From Symploca sp. SIO2C1 (GTDB lineage Bacteria > Cyanobacteriota > Cyanobacteriia > Cyanobacteriales > Coleofasciculaceae), in assembly GCA_010692635.1 (NCBI GenBank), contig JAAHGL010000016.1, positions 1-41,527 of the forward strand: 41,527 nt of DNA, read 5' to 3'. Of this stretch, positions 1 to 10,114 are shown in pieces. The position numbers were made by a program, and so were the translations under genes. Within the stretch, counting starts at the first letter, position 1; the number at the start of each line of letters is the position of its first letter. Below the pieces are notes generated by a model, which saw only the letters and a program-made list of their open reading frames with translations, did no database searches and was not told where the DNA came from.

Positions 1-309
1 TGGCTAATTGCTAATGGCTAATTGCTAATTGCTAATGGCTAATGGTTAATTGCTAATGGCTAATGGCTAATGGCTAATTGCTAATGGCTAATGGCTAATG
101 GCTAATTGCTAATGGCTAATGGCTAATTGCTAATGGCTAATGGCTAATGGCTAATGGCTAATGGCTAATGGCTAATTGCTAATGGCTAATTGCTAATGGC
201 TAATGGCTAATGGCTAATGGCTAATGGCTAATGGCTAATGGCTAATTGCTAATTGCTAATTGCTAATTGCTAATGGCTAATGGCTAATTGCTAATGGCTA
301 ATTGCTAAT
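1..309. repeat. TAATGGC/TAATTGC heptamer array, copy A
   Basis: About 44 head-to-tail heptamers alternating between TAATGGC and TAATTGC fill the left edge, and the array is cut by the window boundary. It is followed directly by the 43-nt tail also found at 9732 and 24837. There is no coding potential. Short tandem repeats with a 7-nt unit are well known in cyanobacterial spacers; their function is not established. Confidence 0.95.
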
Positions 310-347
310 CTCTCAATAAACACCGAGTCTCGGAGTCTGGCAATAGG
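305..347 (+). repeat. 43-nt conserved tail of heptamer module, copy A
   Basis: The segment begins CTAATCTCT, contains CACCGAGTCT and ends CAATAGG. Near-identical 43-nt copies follow the other two TAATGGC arrays at 9732-9774 and 24837-24879, in the same orientation. The tail is therefore part of a repeated unit and not random flank. Confidence 0.85.
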
Positions 348-642
348 TAAGAGACTTGTTTCTCCCATTCAATTGGGGGGGCGAAGCGCTCCTCAGGAGC
401 TTTCAAGAAACAAGGCAGGAGGCAGAGGGCTCCAAGGCAGAACCCACCCCTAACCCAACCCATCCCCGCCCCTCCCAGGAGGGGAGCGAGGAGGGGAACA
501 GAAGGGAAGAGGATTTGACAAAAGTTTCTTCACTCATTACTCATTACTCATTACTCATTACTCATTACTCATTACTCAAAAAAGCTCTCCCACTCCTTTT
601 TTCACCTCACCCTTCTGATAACCAGTAACCAATGACTACGTC
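348..642. repeat. cheA leader region: GC-rich palindrome and CTCATTA array
   Basis: This 295-bp stretch holds no convincing gene. It contains AACCCACCCCTAACCC (reverse complement related to 11441-11460) and the small palindrome CCTCCCAGGAGG near 472. About six and a half CTCATTA heptamers lie at 533-578, followed by a pyrimidine-rich stretch beginning AAAAAAGCTCTCCCA. A close copy of that last stretch lies at 10033-10072. No clear promoter for cheA was recognised. Confidence 0.7.
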
Positions 643-3600
643 ATGATGATAAAAGACGAAGAACTCCGGAATCTATATAAAACTTCTGGTGAAGAACATT
701 TGCAGAACCTGGAAGCTGGTTTGCTGCACCTGCAACAGCACCCACGGGATGAAACTACCTTGGAAAAGTTGGCGCGGGAAGCTTATATCCTTCAAGGTGA
801 CTCCAGAAGTGTGGGGATAGAACCGGTGGAAACCCTTGCTCATCAGGTGGAAGGGATTCTGAGTAGTATCAAAGAGCAACAGATAGTTTTCACTCCACAG
901 GTAAGCAATTGCCTTTCTCAAGGATTGGAGGCGATTGGTTTACTGGTGCAGGAAGCGGTTACTGGAGAACCAAGTGGGGTGGATACGGCTGTGGTGGCTG
1001 AACAGTTGAGAGGAGCTGTTGAGCCATCAGAGTTGGAAGTGGGTGAGCGAAAAAAGGGGTGGGGAAACGAGTCAGCAGACGTGGAGACGCGGGAACACGG
1101 GGATGCGGAGAATGGAAATTCCACCTCATATTTCCCTCAGCCGTTGGAAGTTACTCAAGAAGCGACAGCAAGCTTGATTGAAGATGAGGAACTGCGAGAG
1201 ATTTATCAAATTTCTAGCGCAGAACATTTGCAGAATCTGAAAGCTGGTTTAGTGCGCCTACAACAGTATCCAGATGATGAAACTACTTTGACTCATTTGG
1301 TGCGGGATGCTCACAGCCTTAAGGGGGACTCTAGAATTCTGGGCATAGAATCTGTGGAAACCCTTGCCCATCAAATTGAAAACTTACTCAAAAGCCTCAA
1401 AGAGCAACAGATAGTTTTCACTTTACAGATGAGCGATCGCCTTTTTCAAGGATTAGAGGCTATGGAGCTACTGGTACAGGAAGCGGTTACTGGTGTATCA
1501 AGTGGGGTGGATACGACTGGAGTGGTGGAGCAGTTGGAGGGAGCTGTTTCAGTCTTACCGGTGGAAGCAGTAGTAGAGCAGGGCAATGCTTCCCAAGCAG
1601 CACCAACTCTGATTGAAGATGAGGAACTGCGGGAGATTTATCAAACTTCTAGCACAGAACGCTTACAGAAGCTTGAAGATGGTTTACTACACCTACAACA
1701 GGATCCCGATGACGAAACTACTTTGACTCATTTGGTGCGGGATGCTCACAGCCTCAAGGGGGACTCTAGAATTCTGGGCATAGAATCTGTGGAAACCCTT
1801 GCCCATCAAATTGAAAACTTACTCAAAAGCCTCAAAGGGGAACAGATAGTTTTCACTTTACAGATGAGCGATCGCCTTTTTCAAGGATTAGAGGCGATGG
1901 AGCTACTGGTACAGGAAGCGATTACTGGTGTACCAAGTGGGGTGGATACGACTGGAGTGGTGGAGCTGTTGGAGGGAGCTGTTTCAGTCTTACCGGTGGA
2001 AGCAGTAGTAGAGCAGAGCAATGCTCCCCAAGTAGCACCAACTCTGATTGAAGATGAGGAACTGCGGGAAATTTATCAAACTTCTAGCACAGAACGCTTA
2101 CAGAAGCTTGAAGCTGGTTTACTACACCTACAACAGGATCCTGATGAGGAAACAACCTTAACTAAGTTAGTAAGGGAAGCTCACAGCCTCAAAGCCGACT
2201 CCAGAATTTTGGGCATAAAATCTGTGCAAACCCTTGCCCATCAACTTGAAAACTTACTCAAAAGTCTCAAAGAGGAACAGATAGTTTTCACTTTACAGAT
2301 GAGCGATCGCCTTTTTCAAGGATTAGAGGCGATGGAGCTACTGGTACAGGAAGCGATTACTGGTGTGCCAAGTGGGGTGGATACCACTGGAGTGGTGGAG
2401 CTGTTGGAGGGAGCTGTTTCAGTCTTACCGGTGGAAGCAGTAGTAGAGCAGGGCAATGCTTCCCAAGCAGCACCAACTCTGATTGAAGATGAGGAACTGC
2501 GGGAGATTTATCAAACTTCTAGCACAGAACGCTTGCAGAAACTGGAAGACGGTTTACTACACCTACAACAGGATCCTGATGACGAAGCAGCCTTAACCAA
2601 GTTAGTACGGGAAGCTCACAGCCTCAAAGCCGACTCCAGAATTTTGGGTATAGAATCTGTGCAAACCCTTGCTCATCAAGTCCAAGAAATTCTGGAGAGC
2701 CTCAAAGAGCAACAGACTACTTTTACTCTCCTGATGGGCAATTTCCTTGCTCAAGCACTAGAGGCAATTAAGCTGCTGATGCAGGAAGCGGTTACCGGCA
2801 CACCAAGTGGAGTGGATATCCCTAGAGTGCTAGAGCAGTTGAGGGAAGCTGTTTCAGAACAGGGTAATGCTTCCCAAACTGTATCAACCTTGATTGAAGA
2901 CGAAGAACTGCGGGAAATTTATCAAATTTCTAGCACAGAACGCTTGCAAAAGCTGGAAGCTGGTTTACTGCACCTAAAACATTATCCGGATGATCAAACA
3001 ACTTTAACCAAGCTGGTAAGGGAAGCTCACAGCCTCATGGGAGATTCCCGAATTCTGGGGCTCGAATTGCTGGAAGCCCTTGCCCAGCAAGTCGAAGAGC
3101 TTCTCAAAAGTATCAAAGATCGACAGACAGCTTTCACTCCACAGATGGGCAATCTCCTCACTCAAGGATTAGAGGCAATTAGTCTGTTGGCACAAGAAGC
3201 AGTTACCGGTGTACCGAGTGGGGTGGATGCTGCTGGTATGCTCAACCGTTTGCTGGGAGAACTTGCTACAGTTAAAGGACTACAATCGGAAGTAGCTCAA
3301 CAGCAGGTTAGTACTTCCCAAGTTGCAGATACCTATATCGAAGATGAAGAACTCCGAGATATTTATAAAACCGTTAGTGCAGAACGCTTGCAAAAACTGG
3401 AAACTGGTTTGCTGCACTTGGAAAAACACCCTGATGACCAAACGATTTTAGCAGAGTTGCTGCGGGAAGCCCACAGTCTCAAAGGAGATTCTAGAAGTAC
3501 GGGGATCGAACCTGTAGAAACCCTCATCCACCAAGTTGAAGAAATTTTGGGCGGTGTCAAACGCCAACAGCTGGTTTTAACTCCCCAGGTGAGTGATCTC

Positions 3601-5532
3601 CTCTATGAAGGATTAGATACTATGGGTTTCCTGGTACGGGAAGCCGTTACTGGTGAGTCGAGTGGGGTGGATACAGCGGGGATGCTCAATCGCTTGCTGG
3701 AAGTTGTTCCCGAAGCACAAGCACCAGAACCGCAACTATCCTCTCCCACAGCTCAACCTACACCAACGATTCAGGAATTACCACCAGTTCCCCAAAGAGT
3801 GGGTGAACCCTACAACATTGATACCATTCGCGTTCCCACTGCCCAGCTGGATGGCTTAATGACTCAAGCTGATGAGCTAACAGTTACCAGAATCCGTATT
3901 GCTCAGACTACCTCTGAAATGGAGAAAATGGTATCTCTGTGGGAAGAATGGAAAGCCTTTCATCGCCAAGGGCAATACTTGAGCTCTTCCTCCTCCAGTA
4001 CCAATCCCTACGAAGAGCGCTTAGAAACCATGATCAATTCCCTGAGAACTTCGGCTCAGGAAAACAGCGCCAAACTAGACTTCATTGCTGGGGAATTAGG
4101 AGAAGGCATTCGTACCCTACGGCTTCTACCTCTATCCACTATCTTTCAGTTATTCCCTCGCATGGTGCGGGATTTAGCCAAACAACAAGGCAAAGAAGTG
4201 GAATTGATCATTGAGGGAGGAGAAACAACCGCTGACAAACACATTCTCGAAGAAATCAAAGACTCCTTGATGCACCTACTGCGCAATGCGATCGATCATG
4301 GCATCGAGACTCCCGCTGAGCGAGAAAGCCTTGGCAAACCTGCCGTTGCTACAATTCGGCTGAGGGGCTACCAAACTACCAACAGTATTGCGATCGAAAT
4401 AGGAGATGATGGGCGAGGGTTAGACGCCGAACAAATTAAACAAACTGCTATCAGACGAAGACTCTACACTCCAGAACAATTGGAGCTGATGACTCCCAGC
4501 CAGATTCATGCCTTGATCTTTGCTCCTGGCTTTTCCACCCGGACATTTATTACAGAAATTTCTGGTAGAGGTATCGGATTGGATGTAGTTCGTACCAATG
4601 TCGAACGGCTCAAAGGCAACATCCAAATCGAATCAATTCCTGGGGAAGGAGCTACTTTCCGTCTACAGTTAGGCACAAGTCTAGCAACTGCCAATGCTCT
4701 ACTGTTAGAAGTTCAAGGGATTGTTCATGCTCTACCCATTGAATTTGTGCAAACCAGTTTACTCGTCTCCCAAGAGCAGATTGTTACCATTGAAGGTCGA
4801 GACACGATTGAATTGGATGGTACAGCTGTGCCTGTGGGGAACCTGGCTGATTTGCTGGAACTCTCCAATTCCCCAGCTTATGCCTCCATCGCCAAAGTTG
4901 AGCAGCAACAGAGCCATCTGCGACCTTGTATCCTACTCAAGGTAGGAGAAAAACTATCCGGCTTCTTAATCGATCGCCTGTTGGATACTCAGGAGGTAAT
5001 ACTCAAACCTCAGAGTCAGTTACTCAGACGGGTACGCAATGTCTCTGGAGCAACTATTCTTGGTACCGGGGAAGTGTGCATGATGCTTAACCCCCCAGAT
5101 TTGCTCCGATCATTGCAGGGGCAAGCTACTTCCCCAGTCTCCATCAAACCAAAGGAAACAGCTAGCAGGAAATCAGTTATTCTCCTAGTAGAAGACTCCC
5201 TTACGGTTCGTACCCAAGAAAAACGACTATTGGAAAGAGCTGGATATGAAGTGGTAATCGCTGTAGATGGATTAGATGGCTATAACCAACTCAAAACCAG
5301 GGACTTTGATGCGGTGTTATCTGATGTGGAAATGCCCCATCTAGATGGTTTATCCCTAACTACCAAAATTCGTCAACATCCAGAATACAACGAATTACCA
5401 ATAATTCTAATCACAACCTTGGCTGCGGATGAAGATAAAAGAAGGGGTGCGGAAGCAGGAGCTAATGCTTACATTATTAAAGGTAAATTTAATCAAGATT
5501 TTCTCTTAGAAACATTAGAAAGACTTGTTTAA
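643..5532 (+). CDS. cheA: CheA-type hybrid histidine kinase with seven tandem HPt modules and a receiver
   Basis: This 1629-residue signal kinase probably controls motility or a related output through CheW-linked receptors. Domains in order: seven HPt-like modules starting near residues 1, 178, 323, 468, 613, 750 and 898; a dimerisation segment near 1060; an HATPase domain near 1170-1325 with [21 protein letters not shown] and GRGIGLDVV; a CheW-like domain near 1338-1480; and a receiver from about 1509 with [10 protein letters not shown] (Asp1561). Modules 2-7 carry the AHSLxxDSR motif with histidines at 224, 369, 514, 659, 796 and 944. Module 1 has Tyr48 in that position, so it probably cannot be phosphorylated. 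The ATG at 643 starts directly on the first module; an ATG at 632 is out of frame. cheB, cheR and cheW follow. Most CheA proteins have one HPt, and cyanobacterial hybrids often end in a receiver. Confidence in the family is very high; the stimulus is unknown. Confidence 0.96.
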   Translation: MMIKDEELRNLYKTSGEEHLQNLEAGLLHLQQHPRDETTLEKLAREAYILQGDSRSVGIEPVETLAHQVEGILSSIKEQQIVFTPQVSNCLSQGLEAIGLLVQEAVTGEPSGVDTAVVAEQLRGAVEPSELEVGERKKGWGNESADVETREHGDAENGNSTSYFPQPLEVTQEATASLIEDEELREIYQISSAEHLQNLKAGLVRLQQYPDDETTLTHLVRDAHSLKGDSRILGIESVETLAHQIENLLKSLKEQQIVFTLQMSDRLFQGLEAMELLVQEAVTGVSSGVDTTGVVEQLEGAVSVLPVEAVVEQGNASQAAPTLIEDEELREIYQTSSTERLQKLEDGLLHLQQDPDDETTLTHLVRDAHSLKGDSRILGIESVETLAHQIENLLKSLKGEQIVFTLQMSDRLFQGLEAMELLVQEAITGVPSGVDTTGVVELLEGAVSVLPVEAVVEQSNAPQVAPTLIEDEELREIYQTSSTERLQKLEAGLLHLQQDPDEETTLTKLVREAHSLKADSRILGIKSVQTLAHQLENLLKSLKEEQIVFTLQMSDRLFQGLEAMELLVQEAITGVPSGVDTTGVVELLEGAVSVLPVEAVVEQGNASQAAPTLIEDEELREIYQTSSTERLQKLEDGLLHLQQDPDDEAALTKLVREAHSLKADSRILGIESVQTLAHQVQEILESLKEQQTTFTLLMGNFLAQALEAIKLLMQEAVTGTPSGVDIPRVLEQLREAVSEQGNASQTVSTLIEDEELREIYQISSTERLQKLEAGLLHLKHYPDDQTTLTKLVREAHSLMGDSRILGLELLEALAQQVEELLKSIKDRQTAFTPQMGNLLTQGLEAISLLAQEAVTGVPSGVDAAGMLNRLLGELATVKGLQSEVAQQQVSTSQVADTYIEDEELRDIYKTVSAERLQKLETGLLHLEKHPDDQTILAELLREAHSLKGDSRSTGIEPVETLIHQVEEILGGVKRQQLVLTPQVSDLLYEGLDTMGFLVREAVTGESSGVDTAGMLNRLLEVVPEAQAPEPQLSSPTAQPTPTIQELPPVPQRVGEPYNIDTIRVPTAQLDGLMTQADELTVTRIRIAQTTSEMEKMVSLWEEWKAFHRQGQYLSSSSSSTNPYEERLETMINSLRTSAQENSAKLDFIAGELGEGIRTLRLLPLSTIFQLFPRMVRDLAKQQGKEVELIIEGGETTADKHILEEIKDSLMHLLRNAIDHGIETPAERESLGKPAVATIRLRGYQTTNSIAIEIGDDGRGLDAEQIKQTAIRRRLYTPEQLELMTPSQIHALIFAPGFSTRTFITEISGRGIGLDVVRTNVERLKGNIQIESIPGEGATFRLQLGTSLATANALLLEVQGIVHALPIEFVQTSLLVSQEQIVTIEGRDTIELDGTAVPVGNLADLLELSNSPAYASIAKVEQQQSHLRPCILLKVGEKLSGFLIDRLLDTQEVILKPQSQLLRRVRNVSGATILGTGEVCMMLNPPDLLRSLQGQATSPVSIKPKETASRKSVILLVEDSLTVRTQEKRLLERAGYEVVIAVDGLDGYNQLKTRDFDAVLSDVEMPHLDGLSLTTKIRQHPEYNELPIILITTLAADEDKRRGAEAGANAYIIKGKFNQDFLLETLERLV
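1176..2892 (+). repeat. In-gene 435-bp direct repeats encoding HPt modules 2-5
   Basis: The sequence GATTGAAGATGAGGAACTGC recurs at 1176, 1611, 2046 and 2481, an exact 435-bp period, with a diverged form at 2892. Long stretches are nearly identical between units, for example the region around GGGGTGGATACGACTGGAGT. The spacing is a multiple of three, so units can be gained or lost in frame. Modules 1, 6 and 7 are more diverged, which points to recent amplification of the middle units. Confidence 0.9.
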
Positions 5533-5578
5533 TTGTTGTTTGTCATTTGTCATTTGTTGTTTATTGACTATTTTTTGC

Positions 5579-5641
5579 CAATTCCCAATTCCCAATTCCC
5601 AATTCCCAATTCCCAATTCCCAATTCCCAATTCCCAATTCC
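5579..5641. repeat. CAATTCC heptamer array (nine units) in the cheB leader
   Basis: Nine perfect CAATTCC units fill 63 bp between the cheA stop codon and the cheB ATG at 5645. They occupy the place where a ribosome binding site would be expected. No purine-rich Shine-Dalgarno sequence is visible between the array and the ATG. Confidence 0.95.
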
Positions 5642-5644
5642 CTA

Positions 5645-6724
5645 ATGCCCATTCGAGTTTTATTAGTTGAAGATTCGCGGCTTGCTCGAGTCATCCTCAA
5701 AAGGATTCTGAACTCATCAGAACAGATGGAAGTGGTAGGAGAAGCTCGCACTGGTTTAGAAGCTTTGGAACTGATTCCCAAAGTTCAGCCAGATGTTATT
5801 TGTACCGATCTCCATATGCCCGAGATGGACGGTCTGGAGTTAACATCTGAAGTAATGGCACTCTATCCTCGACCAATCCTGGTGATTAGTGTTTCGGTAC
5901 AAGAAGAAGATACCCATCAGGTATTTCAGCTGTTAGAGGCAGGGGCGGTGGATATTTTTCCTAAGCCAACTTCAGGGCTGGTAATGAATAATCAGGTTTT
6001 CCAGCAGGAGTTGCTGACGAAAATTAAAGTCCTGTCTGGAGTAAAAGTATTTACTAAAAAGCGGAAGCTTGCTGACTCAAAAAAGAGCTTTGAGCTGGAA
6101 AATGTTGCCGCTTTTTCTGATAATTCTTCTCGCGAGCCAAAAATAGTAGTAATTGGTGCATCTACAGGTGGTCCCCAAGCTCTACAAAAGCTGTTCGCTG
6201 AGCTACCATCAGATTTCCCTGTGCCAGTAATTTGTGTTCAACATATTAGCTTCGGTTTTTTGCAGGGATTAATCGATTGGTTAGCCAAAAGTTGTCGGTT
6301 GCCAATCAAGATTGCTCAACCTGGTGACTTACCCAAACCAGGGACAATTTATTTTCCACCAGAACAACGGCATTTAGAACTAGATGGTAGGGGTCGATTT
6401 ATCTGCCCTGATTCACCGCCATTGGACGGACATCGCCCTTCTGTAACCATCACCTTTGAATCTGTAGCCAAGTTTTATGGCAAGAGAACAGCGGGAATAT
6501 TGTTGACTGGTATGGGTAGGGATGGAGCAGACGGAATGCAGGTAATCGCCCAAGCTGGCGGCTTTACCATTGCTCAAGATGAAGCTACTTCCGTCGTATT
6601 TGGTATGCCCAAAGAAGCGATCGACTTGAGAGCAGCTAAAGAAATTTTACCAATTAGTGCGATCGCACCAATGTTAGTAGATCTGTTACAAAAACAACCA
6701 GAAGAATTAATAATTAATAATTAA
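5645..6724 (+). CDS. cheB: CheB protein-glutamate methylesterase
   Basis: This 359-residue enzyme removes methyl groups from (or deamidates) chemoreceptor glutamates, opposing CheR, and is switched by phosphorylation from CheA. The N-terminal receiver starts [16 protein letters not shown] and has Asp55 in [11 protein letters not shown]. The C-terminal esterase has the Ser173-His200-Asp293 triad in [19 protein letters not shown] and [10 protein letters not shown]. The ATG at 5645 fits the family N-terminus. A longer reading from a TTG at 5525 would only add a translation of the heptamer array and was refused. The length is typical for CheB. It lies 112 bp after cheA and 16 bp before cheR in an evident operon. 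Function is confident; what it demethylates is not visible here. Confidence 0.96.
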   Translation: MPIRVLLVEDSRLARVILKRILNSSEQMEVVGEARTGLEALELIPKVQPDVICTDLHMPEMDGLELTSEVMALYPRPILVISVSVQEEDTHQVFQLLEAGAVDIFPKPTSGLVMNNQVFQQELLTKIKVLSGVKVFTKKRKLADSKKSFELENVAAFSDNSSREPKIVVIGASTGGPQALQKLFAELPSDFPVPVICVQHISFGFLQGLIDWLAKSCRLPIKIAQPGDLPKPGTIYFPPEQRHLELDGRGRFICPDSPPLDGHRPSVTITFESVAKFYGKRTAGILLTGMGRDGADGMQVIAQAGGFTIAQDEATSVVFGMPKEAIDLRAAKEILPISAIAPMLVDLLQKQPEELIINN

Positions 6725-6740
6725 GAATGGAGAAGGTCGA

Positions 6741-8390
6741 ATGGAGAAGGTTGAACGGAGTTTAAATGAATGGCTTAAACAGGCATTTATTCAGTTAATT
6801 GCCAAACATACTGGATTAGTCATTAGAGAGCAAGACCAAGCTGCGTTGAGCGAAAAAATCTTTTTAAGAATGAAAGCTCTCAAATTAGACTTTCCAGAAA
6901 CTTACTACCAACTCTTAGATACACCAACTTTCGAGAGCCATCAAGAATGGCAAAAATTGGTTCTGCATCTCACCAATCTTGAAAGTTACTTTTTTCGCGA
7001 TAAAGGTCAATTTATCCTCTTACGCAATTGCATTCTACCAGAATTAATTAACCGTAAACAAAATAGCAAAATACTCCGCATTTACAGCGCCGGATGCTCA
7101 ACGGGAGAAGAACCCTATTCTCTCGCTATCCTACTTAAGGAACTTATTCCTGATCTAGAGCAATGGGAACTGCTGATTTTGGGTACAGATATTAACCAAG
7201 AAGCTTTGGAAAAAGCGCAAAGAGGAATTTACAGCCCTTGGTCATTTAGGAGTGTTAAAGAGGACATCAAGCAAAAATATTTTCGCTCAATTAAAAAACA
7301 ATATCAAATTGACCCTCAAATTAGGAAGATGGTCAAGTTTCAGTCTTTGAATTTAGTCAAAGATCCTTTTCCTCAGCCAGATTCTGATCTAAGCGAACTT
7401 GACTTAATTATTTGCCGCAATGTTTTTATCTACTTTGAAGAAGCAGCCATAGCCAAGGTTATAGACAAATACTACCAGACTCTCCAACCTTTAGGATATC
7501 TGATTACAGGTCATGCTGAGCTTTATGGTCAGAATTTGAACCAGTTTCAAACAAAAATATTTCCAGAATCCTTAGTTTATCAACGCCCAGTAGATAATCT
7601 AGTTAACGTACCTCCCGCATCTCTACCAACAGAGCAAGGGCTACAATCCTCTACTGAAGACAACCTTCTCCCTTCTGACTTGAAAATAGACGCCGCGACG
7701 CGGGGACGGGGAGACGCAGAGAGAGAGATTTTGATGCATGGTGATGAAAAAAATTTTTTCACCGCGACTGACTCCTGCCCTCTGCCTTTTCAAGCAAAAA
7801 TAAGCTCTACTCAAACTGACCGAACAATTACTGCTAGTAGTAAACAACCTCATACCCTCAGTTCTGGATCTTCCACGACGGAAACTAATTTTAATCAAGA
7901 AACAGATAAAGAACTCCTCAGAAAAGCACAAATACTGTTGCGCCAAAAAGCTTACAATTTAGCAATCCGACAGGTAAACAAAGTTATCAAAAAAAATCCT
8001 AATAACTGTTATGCTTATTATCTCATGGCAAAAATACAGGTCAATCTCCACCAATACCAAGAAGCAACTCACTATTGTCATCAAGCCTTAGAAATAGATT
8101 CTTTCTTCATTGAACCTCATTATTTATTGGCACAAATTGCTCAAGAGCAGAACAATCTAGCAGAAGCTAAGCGTCTTTTAAAGCAAATTATTTATCTTGA
8201 GCCTTATTCCCTGGCAGCTTATTTTCAATTGAGCCATATTTATCAACAAGAAGGGGATGGAAAAAGAAGTATAAAAATGCAGCAAGCACTTCTTAATATC
8301 CTCAAGCAATTGCCTGCAAATTCCAAAATACTAGAATTAGGAAATTTGACTGCTGCTGAACTAATTTTAGAACTAGAAACAACCTTTTAA
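6741..8390 (+). CDS. cheR: CheR methyltransferase with C-terminal TPR repeats
   Basis: This 549-residue protein methylates receptor glutamates using S-adenosylmethionine. The CheR domain fills about residues 1-280: an N-terminal helical part, the SAM-binding motif YSAGCSTGEEPYSLAILL, then LGTDINQEAL and DLIICRNVFIYF. A low-complexity linker of about 110 residues follows, and then TPR helices from about 390 to 520 (for example NNCYAYYLMAKIQVN). CheR-TPR fusions are known in alternative chemosensory systems, where the TPR part mediates protein contacts. The ATG at 6741 has a purine-rich AGAAGG just upstream. The linker holds a GC-rich insert near 7690-7725 unlike the surrounding AT-rich coding sequence, and a similar motif lies in the cheA linker. 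Confidence 0.95.
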   Translation: MEKVERSLNEWLKQAFIQLIAKHTGLVIREQDQAALSEKIFLRMKALKLDFPETYYQLLDTPTFESHQEWQKLVLHLTNLESYFFRDKGQFILLRNCILPELINRKQNSKILRIYSAGCSTGEEPYSLAILLKELIPDLEQWELLILGTDINQEALEKAQRGIYSPWSFRSVKEDIKQKYFRSIKKQYQIDPQIRKMVKFQSLNLVKDPFPQPDSDLSELDLIICRNVFIYFEEAAIAKVIDKYYQTLQPLGYLITGHAELYGQNLNQFQTKIFPESLVYQRPVDNLVNVPPASLPTEQGLQSSTEDNLLPSDLKIDAATRGRGDAEREILMHGDEKNFFTATDSCPLPFQAKISSTQTDRTITASSKQPHTLSSGSSTTETNFNQETDKELLRKAQILLRQKAYNLAIRQVNKVIKKNPNNCYAYYLMAKIQVNLHQYQEATHYCHQALEIDSFFIEPHYLLAQIAQEQNNLAEAKRLLKQIIYLEPYSLAAYFQLSHIYQQEGDGKRSIKMQQALLNILKQLPANSKILELGNLTAAELILELETTF

Positions 8391-8571
8391 ACAATTGACA
8401 ATGAACAATGTATAATGGATAATTACCTCTCATTTAAAGAAGAGTATTGACAATCAGGAAAATATTTTCTTTTTATTTTCTTCATAAATGAAGAGGTCTT
8501 AGACCAAATTAACCAATTATCAATTATCCATTATCAATTATCCATTGATAAGTGATTAATCAAGAAATCAA

Positions 8572-9663
8572 ATGAAAGAAGAATCCTATCTCACCTTTAG
8601 CTTAAATAACGACCTTTATGGCATCAGCACAGCTTATGTAGAAGAAATTTTTGCTCTGCCAGAGCTGACACCAATACCAGAAGCACCTCCCAATATCGTT
8701 GGCTTAGTTAATCTGCGAGGTAATCTTGTGCCAGTCATGGATCTTAATCTCAGTTTTGGCACTCAACTACCGGACTATCACTTGACAGATACTGTCGTAG
8801 TCTTAAGTCAAGAAGGCTGGCAAGGAGGCATCATTGTTAATGCAGTTCATAAAGTAAGAAATATTGCCTCAGAAGCAATTAGTAATGAACTTGTTGATAA
8901 GCAGCAATTAGTAGGAGATGAGCGCCAACCAATCATCGCTACTATTGAAGGTACAACAGGAGATATTTTAATCCTGAGCAATCCGGAGAATTGGCTTCAG
9001 CAAATAGAGACACAAACGACTACATCGATTGATTACCCTCTAGACAAAGAAATTGATACTAGTCACAATGCCGATGAGTCTCAATCCAATGATTCAGAAT
9101 TATTATCGACAGTACAACCTCTCTTTTGCCCTAATGCTACCCCAGAAGAAAGAGCTATTTTTCGCCAGCGAGCTGATAACCTCAATCTCTCAATCGAGAG
9201 TCAAGAGTTAAAGAGTTTAACTACCCTAGCGATAATTGTTTTGGGCAATAATTTTTTGGGCATTGATTTAGAGATGGTGCGGGAGTTTACCGATATCCGC
9301 CAAGTAACTCCTATTCCCTGCTGTCCACCACAGATTATTGGTAATATGAATCTGCGAGGTGAAATTCTCACCTTAGTTGATATTCGTGGATTATTGAATC
9401 TACCAGTAATAGGTATACCTGATGCGGCTAAGGCAATGGTCGTGGAAGTTGAAGGTATAGTTGTTGGGATCATGGTGGAAGAAGTTCGTGATGCCATGTT
9501 CTTGCTCAACCCACAAGAAATAACAGCAGTGCCGACTGCTATCCATGCAATTAATAATGAATATTTGCAAGGAGCAGCTCCTTATCACGAAAAAATGCTC
9601 AGTATTCTAGATTTGCCCAAAATTTTACTCAATGGTGGGTTAATCGTTGATGAGGCAATTTAA
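8572..9663 (+). CDS. cheW: Double CheW-domain coupling protein
   Basis: This 363-residue adaptor links receptors to CheA. Two CheW domains are visible. The first covers about residues 1-145 and contains TPIPEAPPNIVGLVNLRGNL; the second runs from about 215 to 355 and contains IPCCPPQIIGNMNLRGEILT. A short acidic, poorly conserved linker separates them. A single CheW is about 150-170 residues, so this is a tandem fusion able to occupy two positions in a receptor-kinase array. It starts 181 bp after cheR. The spacer is AT-rich, with CAATTATCCATTAT-type repeats near 8510-8546, and no clear terminator, so co-transcription with cheABR is likely but unproven. Confidence 0.93.
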   Translation: MKEESYLTFSLNNDLYGISTAYVEEIFALPELTPIPEAPPNIVGLVNLRGNLVPVMDLNLSFGTQLPDYHLTDTVVVLSQEGWQGGIIVNAVHKVRNIASEAISNELVDKQQLVGDERQPIIATIEGTTGDILILSNPENWLQQIETQTTTSIDYPLDKEIDTSHNADESQSNDSELLSTVQPLFCPNATPEERAIFRQRADNLNLSIESQELKSLTTLAIIVLGNNFLGIDLEMVREFTDIRQVTPIPCCPPQIIGNMNLRGEILTLVDIRGLLNLPVIGIPDAAKAMVVEVEGIVVGIMVEEVRDAMFLLNPQEITAVPTAIHAINNEYLQGAAPYHEKMLSILDLPKILLNGGLIVDEAI

Positions 9664-10114
9664 ATTTACAGTGGCTCTGAAGAAACACGCTCAAAGCTAA
9701 TGGCTAATGGCTAATGGCTAATGGCTAATGGCTAATCTCTGAATAAACACCGAGTCTCCGAGTCTGGCAATAGGTAGGGCTTGCTGAATAAGTAACAAGT
9801 AACAAGTAAAAAGTAACAAGTAAGAAGGAATGAAGCATTTATCCTCGTGGGTGAGCACTTCCATTCCCCAAGGTTACTCAGGGATTTCCCATCAAAGTGC
9901 AAGGAAAATAAGCTTCTATAGACCATTTCCTTGCACAAGGCTTGGTCAAAAAATCATTGAAAGCACAGTAAGGAAAACTCTTGTTCCTCCTGTCTCGGAG
10001 CCTCCTGCCTCGGAGCCTTCTAACGCTCATTACTCAAAAAAGCTCTCCCATACCTTTTTTCTCCTCACCCATTGTGGCCATGGTAAGATGTCAACTGCAA
10101 TTTGCCCAGAACTA
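9664..10114. repeat. cheW-cinA spacer with short heptamer module, copy B
   Basis: No gene is supported in these 451 bp. About five TAATGGC heptamers (9698-9736) run into the 43-nt tail (9732-9774). AGGGCTTGCTGAATAAGT follows (9776-9793; related to 32639-32656), then AAGTAAC-type heptamers to about 9825. Two 15-nt-period copies of TCGGAGCC(T/C)(T/C)CT lie at 9995-10021. The pyrimidine-rich stretch at 10033-10072 matches the cheA leader at 572-611. Confidence 0.8.
9732..9774 (+). repeat. 43-nt conserved tail of heptamer module, copy B
   Basis: This is the same tail as at 305-347, differing at only two positions that I can see (CTGAA for CTCAA, CTCCGAG for CTCGGAG). It follows directly on TAATGGC heptamers. 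Confidence 0.85.

Noticed and set aside
1-309. Possible CRISPR array from regular repeats
   Set aside because: The repeats are contiguous 7-mers with no unique spacers and no cas genes nearby.
356-628. 90-residue open frame before cheA
   Set aside because: It translates repeat DNA (SLLITHYSLLITHYS) and a GC-rich palindrome; no domain and no ribosome site.
5525-5644. N-terminal extension of CheB from a TTG
   Set aside because: It overlaps cheA and mostly translates the CAATTCC array; the receiver domain starts cleanly at the ATG at 5645.
8396-8425. TTGACA and TATAAT before cheW
   Set aside because: They are only about ten bases apart, too close for a sigma-70 type promoter.
9830-10114. 95-residue extension of CinA
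   Set aside because: It covers dispersed repeats and the family N-terminus starts at 10115.
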